This document shows positions 7,337-16,617 of a DNA stretch of 64,000 bases, piece by piece. The notes under the pieces are model-generated. The model did not search any database. It was not told where the DNA came from and was given only the letters and a program-made list of their open reading frames with translations. The translations under genes were made by a program, and so were the position numbers. Position 1 is the first letter of the stretch; each line of letters starts with the position of its first letter. The stretch is from positions 1 to 64,000 of the forward strand of contig JAFZVZ010000035.1 of NCBI GenBank assembly GCA_017617545.1, in the 5' to 3' direction. The stretch comes from Lachnospiraceae bacterium. Its GTDB lineage: Bacteria; Bacillota; Clostridia; Lachnospirales; Lachnospiraceae.

Positions 7337-9736
7337 ATGTATAAGCTTTTCTTTATCGCGCGGAATAACATCAAAAAGCAAAAGGGCGATATGGTCACGT
7401 TTCTGTTGTTCACGCTCCTTGCTTCCTACCTGATCTTCCAGTGCGTGTCGGCGCTTCTCGGGATGCCGAAGGTTCTGGAGGACCGCTTTGAGAAAGTAAA
7501 CGGCGCTCACGTCGAGGCGCTTGCAGGAAACTCCCCCGAGGAGACCGAGGCATGGACGAAGGCGTTTACGGATAATCAGTACATCGTCGATTTCGAGACC
7601 GTGCCGTTTGTCAACATGTACGGCCAGTACCGGAACGTAACGAGCGACGATTTCGAGGAGTACAGCTTCTACGCGGAGCCGTACACGACAACTCCCCGGA
7701 TCATGAACCTGGGGCTCAGCTCCAATGGCCTTAAGGAGGACGACATCATCATCCCGTTCTTTCTCAAGAGCCGTTTCGCCGTGGGTGATACGATGGAGTT
7801 AAAGTTCGGCGACAACGTGTATCGGCTGAATGTGGCAGGATACGCGGAAGATCCTTATTTTTCGTCGTCGATCAACATCACGACGTACTATTGCTACCTG
7901 TCGCAGTCGATGCTCGACCGTATCACGACGGACAACCCGGCACAGGCCGGATGGGGCACGGTCTACCGCGGTGTCGTCGATCAGAAGGCGCTTGACGACG
8001 GGCTCGAGACGATGACGGTCGAGAAGGAGATCTGCGAGAGATACCTTGAACTCATCGCACCGACGGCGGAAGCCAATCCCGCGAAAAATTACGCCAATTA
8101 CAGCTCGATCAACTGGCACATGATGCGCGGCGGCGCGCAGTTCCTGCCGCAGGTCGTGATGGGCGTCGTGCTCATGTTCGGCGTGCTCACGCTGGCGATC
8201 GCGTTTATCATCATCACGCACGGCGTGCGCAACTTCATCGTACGCAATATGAAGAACACCGGCGCGCTCGAGGCAGCCGGCTACACTCCGTCGATGCTCC
8301 GTCTGGCGCTTGTGCTGCAGATCGTGCTCGTGGCGCTGATCGGCTCGCTCCTGGGCGTAGGGCTTGCGATCCTCACGAGCGGCTCCTTCGGCGACATCGT
8401 CAGCGGTGTGCTCGGACTGACGTGGAACCAGCCGATTCACTGGCCGGTAGCAGGGCTCACGGTAGTCGGAATGGTCCTTGCGACTTACCTGATCGCGATG
8501 CTGATCGGACGCGTGTACAAGAAGATCACCGTGCTTGATGCACTTCGCGGCGGTATCAACACGCACAACTATAAGAAAAATCATTTTCCGCTTGATAAGA
8601 GCAGCTTGCCGCTGCCGGTGACGATGTCCCTGAAGAACACCTTCGGCAGCGTGCGGAACAGCATTTTACTCGTCGTGATCGCGGCGCTTCTCACGATCGC
8701 GATGACCGCGGGCTTCGGAATGTATGAAAGCTTCGGCGCGAAGCCGGAGTCGCTTCTGGACATCATGGGCATGGAGGGCGGCAAGGTATATGTCTCGAAC
8801 GGAGACGTCTCCTGCGCAGAGGAATATCGCAAGATCGCCGGGGTCACGAACGTGCTGATGCAGAAGGGCGTTGAGCCGACCGTGATCCACGGCGACAAGG
8901 AAAAATCCGCATACACATATGTGGTTGACGATGTAAACCATCGCCAGTACCTGAAGCTTTTGGAGGGCCGCGTGCCGATGCATGACAACGAGATCATGAT
9001 GACGCAGGCGCTCGCGGAGGATCTGGGCGTTTCGATCGGCGACGTCGTGACCGTGAAGAACGGAACGAAGACGGCCGATTTCATCGTCACCGGTTTCGAC
9101 CAGAGAATGGAGCGCATGGGACGCACCATGAACGTGACCATCGAGGGCGGCAAGAGGCTGCTCGGCGAGTTCACGAGAATGGACATTCTGATCTATGCAG
9201 ACGACAACACCACGTTTGAGACGCTGGAGGCGAAGGTCAAGGAGATCGCCGCGGTACACGGGGACAACGAGTACGTCATCATCAACTCGGACAAGAACAT
9301 GACGTCCACGATGGGAACCGTTTCGAGCGCGCTTCGGATGGTGTGTATCATCATCGCGGTTGTAACGCTGTTCATCGTTATCTTTACGGAGGCTCTGATC
9401 ATTCGCGCGAAGATCACGAAGGAATGGCGCTCGATGGGTATCAACAAGGCGCTCGGCGCGACCAGCGGCCAGCTGATCCTTGAGATCATGCTCTCGAATA
9501 TCCCGGCGCTTCTGCTCGGAAGCCTTCTGGGCGCGCTGGTGTCTGACTTCGCGGGACAGGGCCTTTGCAAGGGCATCTTCTCCCTGTTCGGACTGAAGAA
9601 GATCGATTTTCTTACTCCGCTTCACTGGAAGGCACTGACGGTCGTGAGCATCGTGATCGTTGCCGCGCTCACGTCGGCGATCATCGGTCTGCGCGTTCGG
9701 AAAATGAAGCCCGTCGAGATGATCACAGAGGAGTAA
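7337..9736 (+). CDS. FtsX-like ABC transporter permease
   Basis: Membrane subunit of the exporter whose ATPase ends one base upstream. The likely start is the ATG at 7337 (MYKLFFIARNN), with GGGGTGG inside the end of the ATPase gene as ribosome site, implying coupled translation. The 799-residue product has an N-terminal TM helix, a long extracellular region, a first FtsX TM bundle around residues 265-400, a TM segment near 455-480, a second extracellular region and a second FtsX bundle at the C-terminus (about 670-790). Two FtsX domains in one chain match the BceB/YtrF/SalY type. The frame stays open upstream into the ATPase gene but carries no signal there. Confidence 0.92.
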   Translation: MYKLFFIARNNIKKQKGDMVTFLLFTLLASYLIFQCVSALLGMPKVLEDRFEKVNGAHVEALAGNSPEETEAWTKAFTDNQYIVDFETVPFVNMYGQYRNVTSDDFEEYSFYAEPYTTTPRIMNLGLSSNGLKEDDIIIPFFLKSRFAVGDTMELKFGDNVYRLNVAGYAEDPYFSSSINITTYYCYLSQSMLDRITTDNPAQAGWGTVYRGVVDQKALDDGLETMTVEKEICERYLELIAPTAEANPAKNYANYSSINWHMMRGGAQFLPQVVMGVVLMFGVLTLAIAFIIITHGVRNFIVRNMKNTGALEAAGYTPSMLRLALVLQIVLVALIGSLLGVGLAILTSGSFGDIVSGVLGLTWNQPIHWPVAGLTVVGMVLATYLIAMLIGRVYKKITVLDALRGGINTHNYKKNHFPLDKSSLPLPVTMSLKNTFGSVRNSILLVVIAALLTIAMTAGFGMYESFGAKPESLLDIMGMEGGKVYVSNGDVSCAEEYRKIAGVTNVLMQKGVEPTVIHGDKEKSAYTYVVDDVNHRQYLKLLEGRVPMHDNEIMMTQALAEDLGVSIGDVVTVKNGTKTADFIVTGFDQRMERMGRTMNVTIEGGKRLLGEFTRMDILIYADDNTTFETLEAKVKEIAAVHGDNEYVIINSDKNMTSTMGTVSSALRMVCIIIAVVTLFIVIFTEALIIRAKITKEWRSMGINKALGATSGQLILEIMLSNIPALLLGSLLGALVSDFAGQGLCKGIFSLFGLKKIDFLTPLHWKALTVVSIVIVAALTSAIIGLRVRKMKPVEMITEE

Positions 9737-9741
9737 CAGGG

Positions 9742-9770
9742 TTGTATTGTTCCCGCCGGCATGCTATTAT
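9742..9770 (+). promoter_or_regulatory. Promoter of the small zinc-ribbon pair
   Basis: TTGTAT (9742-9747), 17-base spacer, TATTAT (9765-9770) with extended TGC before the -10, about 55 bases ahead of the start at 9826. Confidence 0.65.
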
Positions 9771-9825
9771 TTGAGTAGTAGTACCGCTCCGGAACACGGG
9801 GCGGAGAACCGGGAGGAAACGGCTC

Positions 9826-10137
9826 ATGGGATATTCCGGGTCGGACGGAGAATGGATCCGCGCCAGGGAGGAACTTGTTTCGGAACTGATCTCTCTTGGT
9901 CATCCGAGGGAACTCGGGGAGCTGATCGCGAGACAGCTCGGAAGCCCAAAGGCAATACGCCGGATGACTTCGTACCTGAAGCAGGTGAGACCGCGCAACG
10001 TGGAAGAGGTCGTGGATGAGATGCTTGCGATCAGCAGCGAGATCGATGCCTGGCATAAAAAGAAGGCGAGCGAGCAGGCGAACGCAAGCTACACCGAGTA
10101 CCTGAACGAGAGAAGGAATAGCGGGCCGGAAGAGTGA
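9826..10137 (+). CDS. Small helical protein of unknown function
   Basis: A 103-residue, highly charged and probably all-helical cytoplasmic protein with no Cys, no TM segment and no family I recognise. GGGAGG precedes the ATG with good spacing, and a separate promoter lies upstream. The next gene, a 64-residue zinc ribbon, starts 16 bases after its stop, so the two probably form a small operon. A compact helical protein paired with a zinc ribbon suggests nucleic-acid or protein binding, but that is a guess. Confidence 0.75.
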   Translation: MGYSGSDGEWIRAREELVSELISLGHPRELGELIARQLGSPKAIRRMTSYLKQVRPRNVEEVVDEMLAISSEIDAWHKKKASEQANASYTEYLNERRNSGPEE

Positions 10138-10153
10138 TCACGGAGGGCATGGC

Positions 10154-10348
10154 ATGAGAACTAAGGCATACTGGATCAGACACAGTCACATACTCCGCCG
10201 CGATGAGTACGTGTGCTCCGCGTGCGGCGAGACGACGGACAAACCGAAGAAGACATGCCCGAACTGCGGAAGCACGATGAAGGGCGTGCAGGGCGATGCC
10301 GGCTGGGTTGACGAGATGGAAGCGCTCGACGCATTTTTCGATGACTGA
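10154..10348 (+). CDS. Small zinc-ribbon protein
   Basis: 64 residues with two CxxC knuckles, CSAC and CPNC, about 14 residues apart, typical of a rubredoxin-like zinc ribbon, followed by an acidic tail (DEMEALDAFFDD). No enzymatic domain is present. GGAGG lies before the ATG. It is the second gene of the pair with 9826-10137 and is closed by a very strong terminator. It may be an adaptor or nucleic-acid-binding protein; the sequence does not say which. Confidence 0.8.
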   Translation: MRTKAYWIRHSHILRRDEYVCSACGETTDKPKKTCPNCGSTMKGVQGDAGWVDEMEALDAFFDD

Positions 10349-10353
10349 CTATG

Positions 10354-10390
10354 AAATCTGTGCCCCAAAACGGGGCACAGATTTTTGTTC
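10354..10390 (+). terminator. Strong rho-independent terminator
   Basis: Perfect 13-base-pair stem (10354-10366 with 10372-10384), loop AAAAC, then TTGTTC; the A-rich 5' side suggests it works in both directions. Confidence 0.85.
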
Positions 10391-10436
10391 GGTTGACATG
10401 TGTATTCCTGTGGTGGCAGTTACGATTTTACGGAGG

Positions 10437-10464
10437 AGGAGAGCTTCGGCTCTCCTTCTTTTTG
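10437..10464 (+). terminator. Second terminator hairpin with TTCG loop
   Basis: AGGAGAGC/GCTCTCCT (10437-10444 with 10449-10456) closed by a stable TTCG tetraloop and followed by TCTTTTT. It lies only 50 bases after the previous terminator, with no gene between them, so it is either a backup or ends a very short transcript. Confidence 0.65.
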
Positions 10465-10493
10465 TGGACGCAGACGGCCAAATGTAGTATACT
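10465..10493 (+). promoter_or_regulatory. Putative promoter of the GNAT gene
   Basis: TGGACG (10465-10470), 17-base spacer, TATACT (10488-10493). The -35 is weak and abuts the preceding terminator. The start codon follows 53 bases later. Confidence 0.45.
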
Positions 10494-10545
10494 TAATTAA
10501 ATTATTTTTCGGATCCCAGACGGATATCAGTATGGAGGAGAGACA

Positions 10546-10959
10546 ATGCAGATTGTAAAAGCTGATCTTGAAGAGGATAATCTGTGCGATCTGATTGACC
10601 GGGAGTTCAACAGATATGCCGGAAAGTATGACATACGTGTGGATTACAACGATTTCTGCTTTGTCGCGAAGGACGATGACAAGCTGATGGGGATCATTGT
10701 CGGTCACTCGTATTACAAGGAAGTCCACATCACTGACCTCATCGTGATGGAGGAATACCGGGGCAAGGGCGTCGGGTCGGCATTGATCCGAAAGGCGGAG
10801 CAGGAGTTTCGGGGCAAGGGCTTTGAGAACATCAATCTGACGACATATGCGTTTCAGGCCCCTAAGTTTTACGAGAAAATGGGCTTCGAAGTTGAGCATG
10901 TAAGAAAGAGCACAGACGAGAAACTGACGAAGTATTTTCTGATAAAGCATCTCGACTGA
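10546..10959 (+). CDS. GNAT-family N-acetyltransferase
   Basis: A 137-residue single-domain acetyl-CoA-dependent transferase. The pyrophosphate-binding motif A reads EYRGKGVGSALI (about 70-81), preceded by the usual beta-4 ITDLIVMEE strand. A C-terminal FYEKMGFE motif B follows. This is a complete GNAT domain by length. Ribosome site GGAGGAG precedes the ATG. It is followed after 18 bases by the LRR protein gene and may be cotranscribed with it. The substrate cannot be inferred. Confidence 0.88.
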   Translation: MQIVKADLEEDNLCDLIDREFNRYAGKYDIRVDYNDFCFVAKDDDKLMGIIVGHSYYKEVHITDLIVMEEYRGKGVGSALIRKAEQEFRGKGFENINLTTYAFQAPKFYEKMGFEVEHVRKSTDEKLTKYFLIKHLD

Positions 10960-10977
10960 ATTAGAAGAGGGTGAACG

Positions 10978-13113
10978 ATGAGCATAAAACTATGGGATCG
11001 GGAGACAAAAGAATACACGCAGTCGCGGTACGTGAAGCAGGGGGATATTTTCAGCTTCCTGTACGAAAAGCAGTATTATTTCTTCGGAAGAATACTGGTG
11101 GTCGAGCCGAAGAAATACTGCATCGCCGAGATTTTCGATCATGTCTCGGAACAGCCGGAGATCGATGAGCAGACGATCCTTACCGCAGGGAGAATGATGC
11201 CCCCGTTCAATGTTGACACCAAGTATACCTTCCAGGACAAACTGATGAAGTGGGACTGGCGGATTATCGGCCATCAGGAAGGCTTCACGGCTCCGGATCA
11301 GGACGAGCTGGCGTTTGCGAGGAAGGACAGTGAGCTTGGGTGGATCAAGGAAGACCTGAAGGGAATGATCACTCAGATATCGGAACAGGAGGCGCCGGGG
11401 TATATGCGGATCCTCTTCCGCGATCCGCAGGTAAATGTGCTCCGGGAAGCAATCCTTCAGAAGCTCCGAAATGTCAATCCGAAACCGAATCCGGCTTCGG
11501 CTGACGAGGAAGATTTGTTCAGATACGCGGAGCCGACATTTGCCGCAAAGAAGTACGCCGAGGTTATCGAGGCGATTCTGGCATTTCCGGAGGAGAAAAC
11601 TACGCGCAGGCTGGCCGGATTGCTGATCAGCGCATTGAACAACAGCGAACGATATGACGAATCCATTGAGTGTCTCGACAGATTCAAGGCATTGTTCTCG
11701 GAAGATATGTACCGGTGGTATTACTACTACGGATACGCACTTCTGCACAAGAAAGATCTTGATAAACTGCCGCCGGTAATCGAGAGCGGTCTTGAGGAAT
11801 GTGAGAAGGCTTACGCGGCAGGAACCGTTGCGTACAACGATTATGCGAGCGAACGAGGACACTTCCTTTTCTTCCGATACCGTCGAAAAGAATTTTTGGA
11901 TGAGTTGGAAAACAGCAAGTTCATTAACGGCTTTGTGATCAGGGATGGAAGGATGATCCGCTATGAGGGTGATCCTGAGGTAACGGAGATCGTGATCCCG
12001 GATGGGGTCAGGGAAGTGGAGATGGGCTCCTTCAGAAACAACAAAAATATTAAGAGTTTAGTGTTCCCTGAAGGCGTTGAGAAAATCGGGCCTTTTAGCG
12101 GCATGAGTAATCTGGAGAAGATTACGTTCCCGACCACCCTGCGGGAGATATGGTATGGTGCTTTGGAAGATACCGGGTGGTATCAGAAGCAACCCAAAGG
12201 CCAGATCATATGCGGCAAGGCGCTCTACAAGTACACAGGTGACGAAGAGGAAGTGGTCGTTGAGGACGGTATCGAGACGATTGTTACCGGTGCTTTCCGC
12301 GGTAATAAAACACTCAGGAGAGTTGTGGTGCCGGACAGCGTAACGGTCATATGGGCGGGAGTGTTTAAGGACTGCGCGAATCTGTCGGAAGTGATCCTGC
12401 CGAAGCGCATGGATTTTCTCTCTTCCAACTCGTTTGAAAACTGCGTAAGCCTAAGAGAAATCACACTACCGGACGGCATGACGGCGCTTGGAAACGATGT
12501 GTTCAAGGGCTGTGTTAATCTGCGCGAAGGTATACTTCCGGACACGATCGTACAACTGTACGGCGGAGTGTTTGACGGCTGCAAGAGCTTGGAAAAAGTG
12601 CACCTGCCGGCGATGGCAGAAGGGTTGGACTACGGTGTTGAAAACTGGATCCCGCGTGTGGAGGGGCGCATGTTCAGAGGCTGCGAGAAGCTTATGGAAG
12701 TGACGATCCCCGGGCGCATCCAAAAGATCATGGATGAAACCTTCGCAGGTTGCACCTCCATTCAGAAGATCGTCTTTGAGAATCCGGAAACGATGCTCGG
12801 CAAGGATACGTTCGGAAGGAAAAAGAAGTATCCGGAGGTCCTGTATGAGACTTCCCCGGAACTGCCGCTCCATCTGTCCGACGGCGATATCAAGCAGTAC
12901 ATCGATCTCAACAGACTGCCGGATGAGGTAAAGGCTCTGTTGTTCGTGAAGCGCCAGAGCAAATCCCTTGTGTCGTTCTGGGAGAAGAGCATCACGAAGG
13001 ACAATGTGGAGGCGATAGCAGACAAGATCAACGAGTTGAAAGCAACAAAGCTGTCCGCCAAAGAGAAAAAGACCGCGAAGCTGTTCTTTGAACAGTACGG
13101 AGCGCTGCTGTAA
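10978..13113 (+). CDS. Cytoplasmic Imm26-like/BspA-type leucine-rich repeat protein
   Basis: A 711-residue protein without signal peptide or TM segment. Residues about 15-105 (GDIFSFLYE, YYFFGRIL) resemble the Imm26 immunity-protein family; that assignment is from memory of the pattern and moderate only. Residues 180-310 are helical and TPR-like. From about 335 to 610 it carries roughly ten BspA-type LRR_5 repeats with the recurrent pattern F..C..L..I.LP.....I. A Lys-rich helical tail (630-711) ends the protein. BspA repeats are usually on secreted proteins, so a cytoplasmic version behind an immunity-like domain is unusual. GAGGGTG precedes the ATG. Confidence 0.85.
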   Translation: MSIKLWDRETKEYTQSRYVKQGDIFSFLYEKQYYFFGRILVVEPKKYCIAEIFDHVSEQPEIDEQTILTAGRMMPPFNVDTKYTFQDKLMKWDWRIIGHQEGFTAPDQDELAFARKDSELGWIKEDLKGMITQISEQEAPGYMRILFRDPQVNVLREAILQKLRNVNPKPNPASADEEDLFRYAEPTFAAKKYAEVIEAILAFPEEKTTRRLAGLLISALNNSERYDESIECLDRFKALFSEDMYRWYYYYGYALLHKKDLDKLPPVIESGLEECEKAYAAGTVAYNDYASERGHFLFFRYRRKEFLDELENSKFINGFVIRDGRMIRYEGDPEVTEIVIPDGVREVEMGSFRNNKNIKSLVFPEGVEKIGPFSGMSNLEKITFPTTLREIWYGALEDTGWYQKQPKGQIICGKALYKYTGDEEEVVVEDGIETIVTGAFRGNKTLRRVVVPDSVTVIWAGVFKDCANLSEVILPKRMDFLSSNSFENCVSLREITLPDGMTALGNDVFKGCVNLREGILPDTIVQLYGGVFDGCKSLEKVHLPAMAEGLDYGVENWIPRVEGRMFRGCEKLMEVTIPGRIQKIMDETFAGCTSIQKIVFENPETMLGKDTFGRKKKYPEVLYETSPELPLHLSDGDIKQYIDLNRLPDEVKALLFVKRQSKSLVSFWEKSITKDNVEAIADKINELKATKLSAKEKKTAKLFFEQYGALL

Positions 13114-13246
13114 ACAAAAGACGAACGCGTGGGAACAGGTACGATACAGTGAAAGATAAGCAAATACACGGTACTACTTGCGTAGAATATATCAAAACTG
13201 CCGATTGAGCGGAATTGGTTCGGGGAATTGATCCGGGAGGTTATCG

Positions 13247-14020
13247 ATGATAACAAGAGAAGACATTTGGATACGGTTTCGGCAGCAGCTTGGTTGGGAG
13301 TTCAACTGCGCCCCGGACGCGTTCGACCGGGAGGAGAATACGATCACTTGCTCTGTTTTGGATGAAAGAAGAAGGAAATTTTCCGACAAGCCGTTCTTTC
13401 TTCAGATGGCGACCATGGGGTGCGGCACGGTGATCTCGGCGGATGAAGAAATGCATCCGTGGCTTCGCAAATGGGCCGACGGGAAGGACGGAATATGGCT
13501 CTTTGAGCAGCACAATTTCTACGAGCTCGAGTGCGAACTCAGAAAGCACGGCTACAAGATGTCGCTGACACATCATATGTTCCTGCCGAAGGCGGAACTG
13601 ATGAACATTGAAACGAACCTCACAATCCGCTGGCTCGAGCAGGATGACATCATGGAATTCTACGGGAAGGACGAGTTCCCGAACGCGATCTGCGACCGTT
13701 TCCGTCCGGAACGACCCGATGTGCTCGCGGTCGTTGCGCTTGACGGAGAGAAGATCATGGGAATGGCAGGCTGTTCGGCGGATGTCCCGGACTTGTGGCA
13801 GATCGGAATCGACGTTCTGCCGGAGTACAGGGGACAAGGCGTTGCGCGCACACTCGTGACGCTTCTTCGTGACGAGGTATTCCGCAGAGGAGCGATCCCG
13901 TATTACGGAACAAGTCTTTCGAATCTCGCGTCCTGGAAGACGGCGCTTTCAAGCGGTTTCGAACCCGCGTGGGTGGAGACGGAGGCGCGCGAGGACAAGG
14001 ACACGGCATTTGCCAAATAA
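13247..14020 (+). CDS. GNAT-family acetyltransferase with N-terminal extension
   Basis: 257 residues. The C-terminal half (about 125-250) is a GNAT domain with motif A EYRGQGVARTLV preceded by WQIGIDVLP. The N-terminal 120 residues, including FLQMATMGCGTVIS, are typical of a recurring GNAT subgroup in Firmicutes that carries a degenerate first domain. CGGGAGG stands nine bases before the ATG. It is followed within 30 bases by an unrelated helical protein. The substrate is unknown; small-molecule, aminoglycoside or protein acetylation are all possible. Confidence 0.87.
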   Translation: MITREDIWIRFRQQLGWEFNCAPDAFDREENTITCSVLDERRRKFSDKPFFLQMATMGCGTVISADEEMHPWLRKWADGKDGIWLFEQHNFYELECELRKHGYKMSLTHHMFLPKAELMNIETNLTIRWLEQDDIMEFYGKDEFPNAICDRFRPERPDVLAVVALDGEKIMGMAGCSADVPDLWQIGIDVLPEYRGQGVARTLVTLLRDEVFRRGAIPYYGTSLSNLASWKTALSSGFEPAWVETEAREDKDTAFAK

Positions 14021-14049
14021 GCAGTCTTCGCGGAGAGGAAGAAAGAAGA

Positions 14050-14703
14050 ATGCGTGAAGAAGAAAAAACCTTATACAGAGAAATTCAATCCTTCAGGCGT
14101 TGGGCAGAGAAATACCATCCTGACCGGGATGAGGAAAATGATAACGGCGAATGGGAAATCGGTGTCGATAATCATTTTGATGAGATGGTTGACGCGGCAT
14201 TGAACGTTATAGAGAATATCAATAGTTCCGATGCCGGTGAAGATATCATAGAGGCACTGCTGTTTGCCATCGCACGAGACAATGAATGCGAACGGCTTGC
14301 GGATGAATTGGTAAAGCATGCGGATTGGTTCGAGCTTCTTGCGAAAAGAAGCTTAGGCACAAGGTATATTAATGCTCAGTGGCAGTTTGCCAAAAGAGTT
14401 GGCGAGGTCGAAAAATGTAAAGAGCTTATCTACAAATTCATAGAAACGGACGACGAATATACCTCAAGAATGTCCCTTCAGGCTTTGGCAGAAATCAATC
14501 CGGAAAAGGCAGAGGGATATGCGATAAGGTTTTGGAACAGGGGAAAATATCCGGAAGGATCCTATGAGGATGAATACCAGAAGATCATGGCATTACATGT
14601 GCTTTATACGATCGGATCCGATAAGCTGGATGAATACCGTGAGAAGGCACTCGTATTGCCGTATAAATGGTTAAAAGCCAATGCAGAATCAATGAACGAA
14701 TAA
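14050..14703 (+). CDS. Helical-repeat protein of unknown function
   Basis: 217 residues from the ATG at 14050 (MREEEKTLYREI), which follows GAGAGGAAG. The frame extends further upstream but overlaps the acetyltransferase gene without a start signal. The protein is acidic, all-helical and HEAT/TPR-like, with no Cys cluster, TM segment or catalytic motif. The local base composition is more A+T-rich (AAA, ATA and GAT codons) than flanking housekeeping genes, in keeping with an accessory island. Function not recognised; immunity-type proteins often look like this, but nothing specific supports it. Confidence 0.78.
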   Translation: MREEEKTLYREIQSFRRWAEKYHPDRDEENDNGEWEIGVDNHFDEMVDAALNVIENINSSDAGEDIIEALLFAIARDNECERLADELVKHADWFELLAKRSLGTRYINAQWQFAKRVGEVEKCKELIYKFIETDDEYTSRMSLQALAEINPEKAEGYAIRFWNRGKYPEGSYEDEYQKIMALHVLYTIGSDKLDEYREKALVLPYKWLKANAESMNE

Positions 14704-14723
14704 GTTCAGGTGGGAGGAATGCA

Positions 14724-16025
14724 ATGCAATTCAAAGAAGGCCTCGGCTGGAAGGCATGCTATGACGAAGAAAGAAACATCTACACGGCACAGAGAAGCTG
14801 GCGTGGCTTTTACCAGCTTTGTGAGATAGATGCCGAGACGTATCATAAACTCAGCGATGATGCGGACGCTGATAAGCTGATCGGCGGCGGCAGAGTTCTG
14901 TTTGAGGCGGATGATGATTATTATACGCAGCGGTATTACAGAATTGTTGACGAGAATTACGAGGAGCTTGCGCCATGGGCGAGCGCAAAATGGATATCCG
15001 GAAAATCGGACGTACTGGACAAGAGATCTGTGGTCGTCGACCGTTTCCCGGGAGTGGGTTTTGCCTACGGAGGCGAGGAATATAATAGTGCTCAGTACTA
15101 CGGTGTTGCTGACGTGGAAAGCGGAGCTTCCGTGGATGAGGGAACGATCTTTCCGGCATGTTCCATTTCGAAGTTTGTCACTGTGATCTGCGTGATGAAG
15201 ATGCAGGAATTAAAGATACTGGATATTGATGAACGAGTCAATGACTATCTGAATCGGTGGAAACTTCTTACCGCGGACGGAGCGGAAAGTGACGCAACAA
15301 TCCGGGCCGTCCTCAGTCATACAGCCGGAATTATCGACGGCGAGGAGGCATTTTACGGATTGCGCATCGGAGACCCCGAGGTCAGCCTGCTTGATATTCT
15401 GGAAGGACGCACGAAGTATAACAACCGTCCCGTGAGAGCGGAGAAACCGCAAGGGACAGCGTTTGAATACTCCGATGCGGGGTATTGCGTTTTGCAGCAG
15501 ATGATTGAGGATGTCACCGGTAAGGAATTCGCGGTGCTGGCGAATGAACTGGTGCTTGAAGAACTGGGATTGACGCACACATTTTTCGCTGCGCCGGTCG
15601 AAAGAGAAAAGCATAAAACGGAAATGGCAACCGGCTATGACGATACCGGCGAACCGATCCCGGGACGATATCCCGTGACGCCGGATCTTGCCGCATCGGG
15701 ATTGTGGAGCACTCCGAAAGAACTATGGAAGCTTGCCCAAGAGTTCTTCCGCGCTCTAAATGGGAAGAGCACATTTTTGCAGGCAGACAGCGCACGTGAG
15801 ATCATAAAGCCCGCGGAGAATTATTCGTGGGTCGGGCTCGGCATCTTCTTAGAAGGAGAGGACACTCTTGTCTCCAGAGGGTGGGGAGAGAACGGACAGT
15901 GCATGATGAAATTGCACATTGAATCCGGTGAGGCATCGGTCGTCATGACCAATAATAATCCGGGCACAGATCAGGCGGAATCGGGCGTTGAATGGTTAAC
16001 GGACAGTTATGTCTGGTTCATGTAA
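14724..16025 (+). CDS. Serine beta-lactamase-fold protein with N-terminal FKEG domain
   Basis: 433 residues. Residues 1-90 form a small domain (MQFKEGLGWKACYDE ... PWA) that is closely related to the stand-alone protein at 17450. Residues 110-433 are a class C beta-lactamase/penicillin-binding-like fold: active-site SISK with Ser147 and Lys150, HTAG at 199-202, and YSD (249-251) in place of the YxN box. No signal peptide is seen, so it should act in the cytoplasm, unlike true beta-lactamases. Esterase or D-aminopeptidase-like activity is possible. TGGGAGG precedes the ATG. The Asn-to-Asp change in YxN is common among non-lactamase family members. Confidence 0.88.
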   Translation: MQFKEGLGWKACYDEERNIYTAQRSWRGFYQLCEIDAETYHKLSDDADADKLIGGGRVLFEADDDYYTQRYYRIVDENYEELAPWASAKWISGKSDVLDKRSVVVDRFPGVGFAYGGEEYNSAQYYGVADVESGASVDEGTIFPACSISKFVTVICVMKMQELKILDIDERVNDYLNRWKLLTADGAESDATIRAVLSHTAGIIDGEEAFYGLRIGDPEVSLLDILEGRTKYNNRPVRAEKPQGTAFEYSDAGYCVLQQMIEDVTGKEFAVLANELVLEELGLTHTFFAAPVEREKHKTEMATGYDDTGEPIPGRYPVTPDLAASGLWSTPKELWKLAQEFFRALNGKSTFLQADSAREIIKPAENYSWVGLGIFLEGEDTLVSRGWGENGQCMMKLHIESGEASVVMTNNNPGTDQAESGVEWLTDSYVWFM

Positions 16026-16070
16026 GATTCAGCCCGGTTATCGGGCTGTGGAGAATCAGGGAAACCAGAA

Positions 16071-16568
16071 ATGACGGTCCGGGAATTGAGGAAAATAATG
16101 GATACTTGTGACTGGTGCAACCTGTCGGAAGAAGACAGGCAGTTTCAGCTGTACGAAACGAAATCATGGTCTGTTTTCCTTTCGGATGAGCAGGACTATA
16201 TCGGACGCTGTATACTTGTGTTGAAGCGTCATTGCGGCTCGTTGTCGGAGCTGACAGAGGATGAATGGGACGAGCTTCGCAGGCTGGTATGTAAGGTGGA
16301 GGAGTGTCTTAAGGCCGTTTTGGGAGCAACTCTGTGTAACTGGAGCTGCCTGATGAACAGTTTCTACAAAGACGTTGTTCCTAACCCTCATCTTCACATT
16401 CACGTAAGGCCGAGATACGATACGCCTGTGATGATTAACGGGAACGCGTATACAGATGACGAGTTTGGCCATCATTACGCATTGAAGAAGAGCGGGGAAA
16501 TGCCTGCAGAGGATAAGAACGAAGTGTTCAGACGATTGAGAGAATGGCTGGACCGCCAGATCACGTGA
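16071..16568 (+). CDS. HIT-family nucleotide-binding protein
   Basis: 165 residues with the histidine triad HLHIHV (His107, His109, His111) followed by RPR, the signature of HIT hydrolases/transferases acting on nucleotide phosphates. The length and the N-terminal CDWC pair differ from the shortest HINT proteins, and the end is helical. A short GC-rich hairpin lies just upstream, without a U-run. The ribosome site is poor (AGGGAAACCAGAA), so the start is less certain than the frame. Substrate unknown. Confidence 0.85.
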   Translation: MTVRELRKIMDTCDWCNLSEEDRQFQLYETKSWSVFLSDEQDYIGRCILVLKRHCGSLSELTEDEWDELRRLVCKVEECLKAVLGATLCNWSCLMNSFYKDVVPNPHLHIHVRPRYDTPVMINGNAYTDDEFGHHYALKKSGEMPAEDKNEVFRRLREWLDRQIT

Positions 16569-16617
16569 ATTTTGGAAGAAGGCGGCGTAACACGCAGGCA
16601 TAGTGAGGGAGAAATCA

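Noticed and set aside
10393..10426. TTGACA followed by TACGAT as a promoter for a small RNA ending at the TTCG hairpin
   Set aside because: The spacer would be 22 bases, outside the normal range, and no hexamer at 16-18 bases resembles a -10 box.
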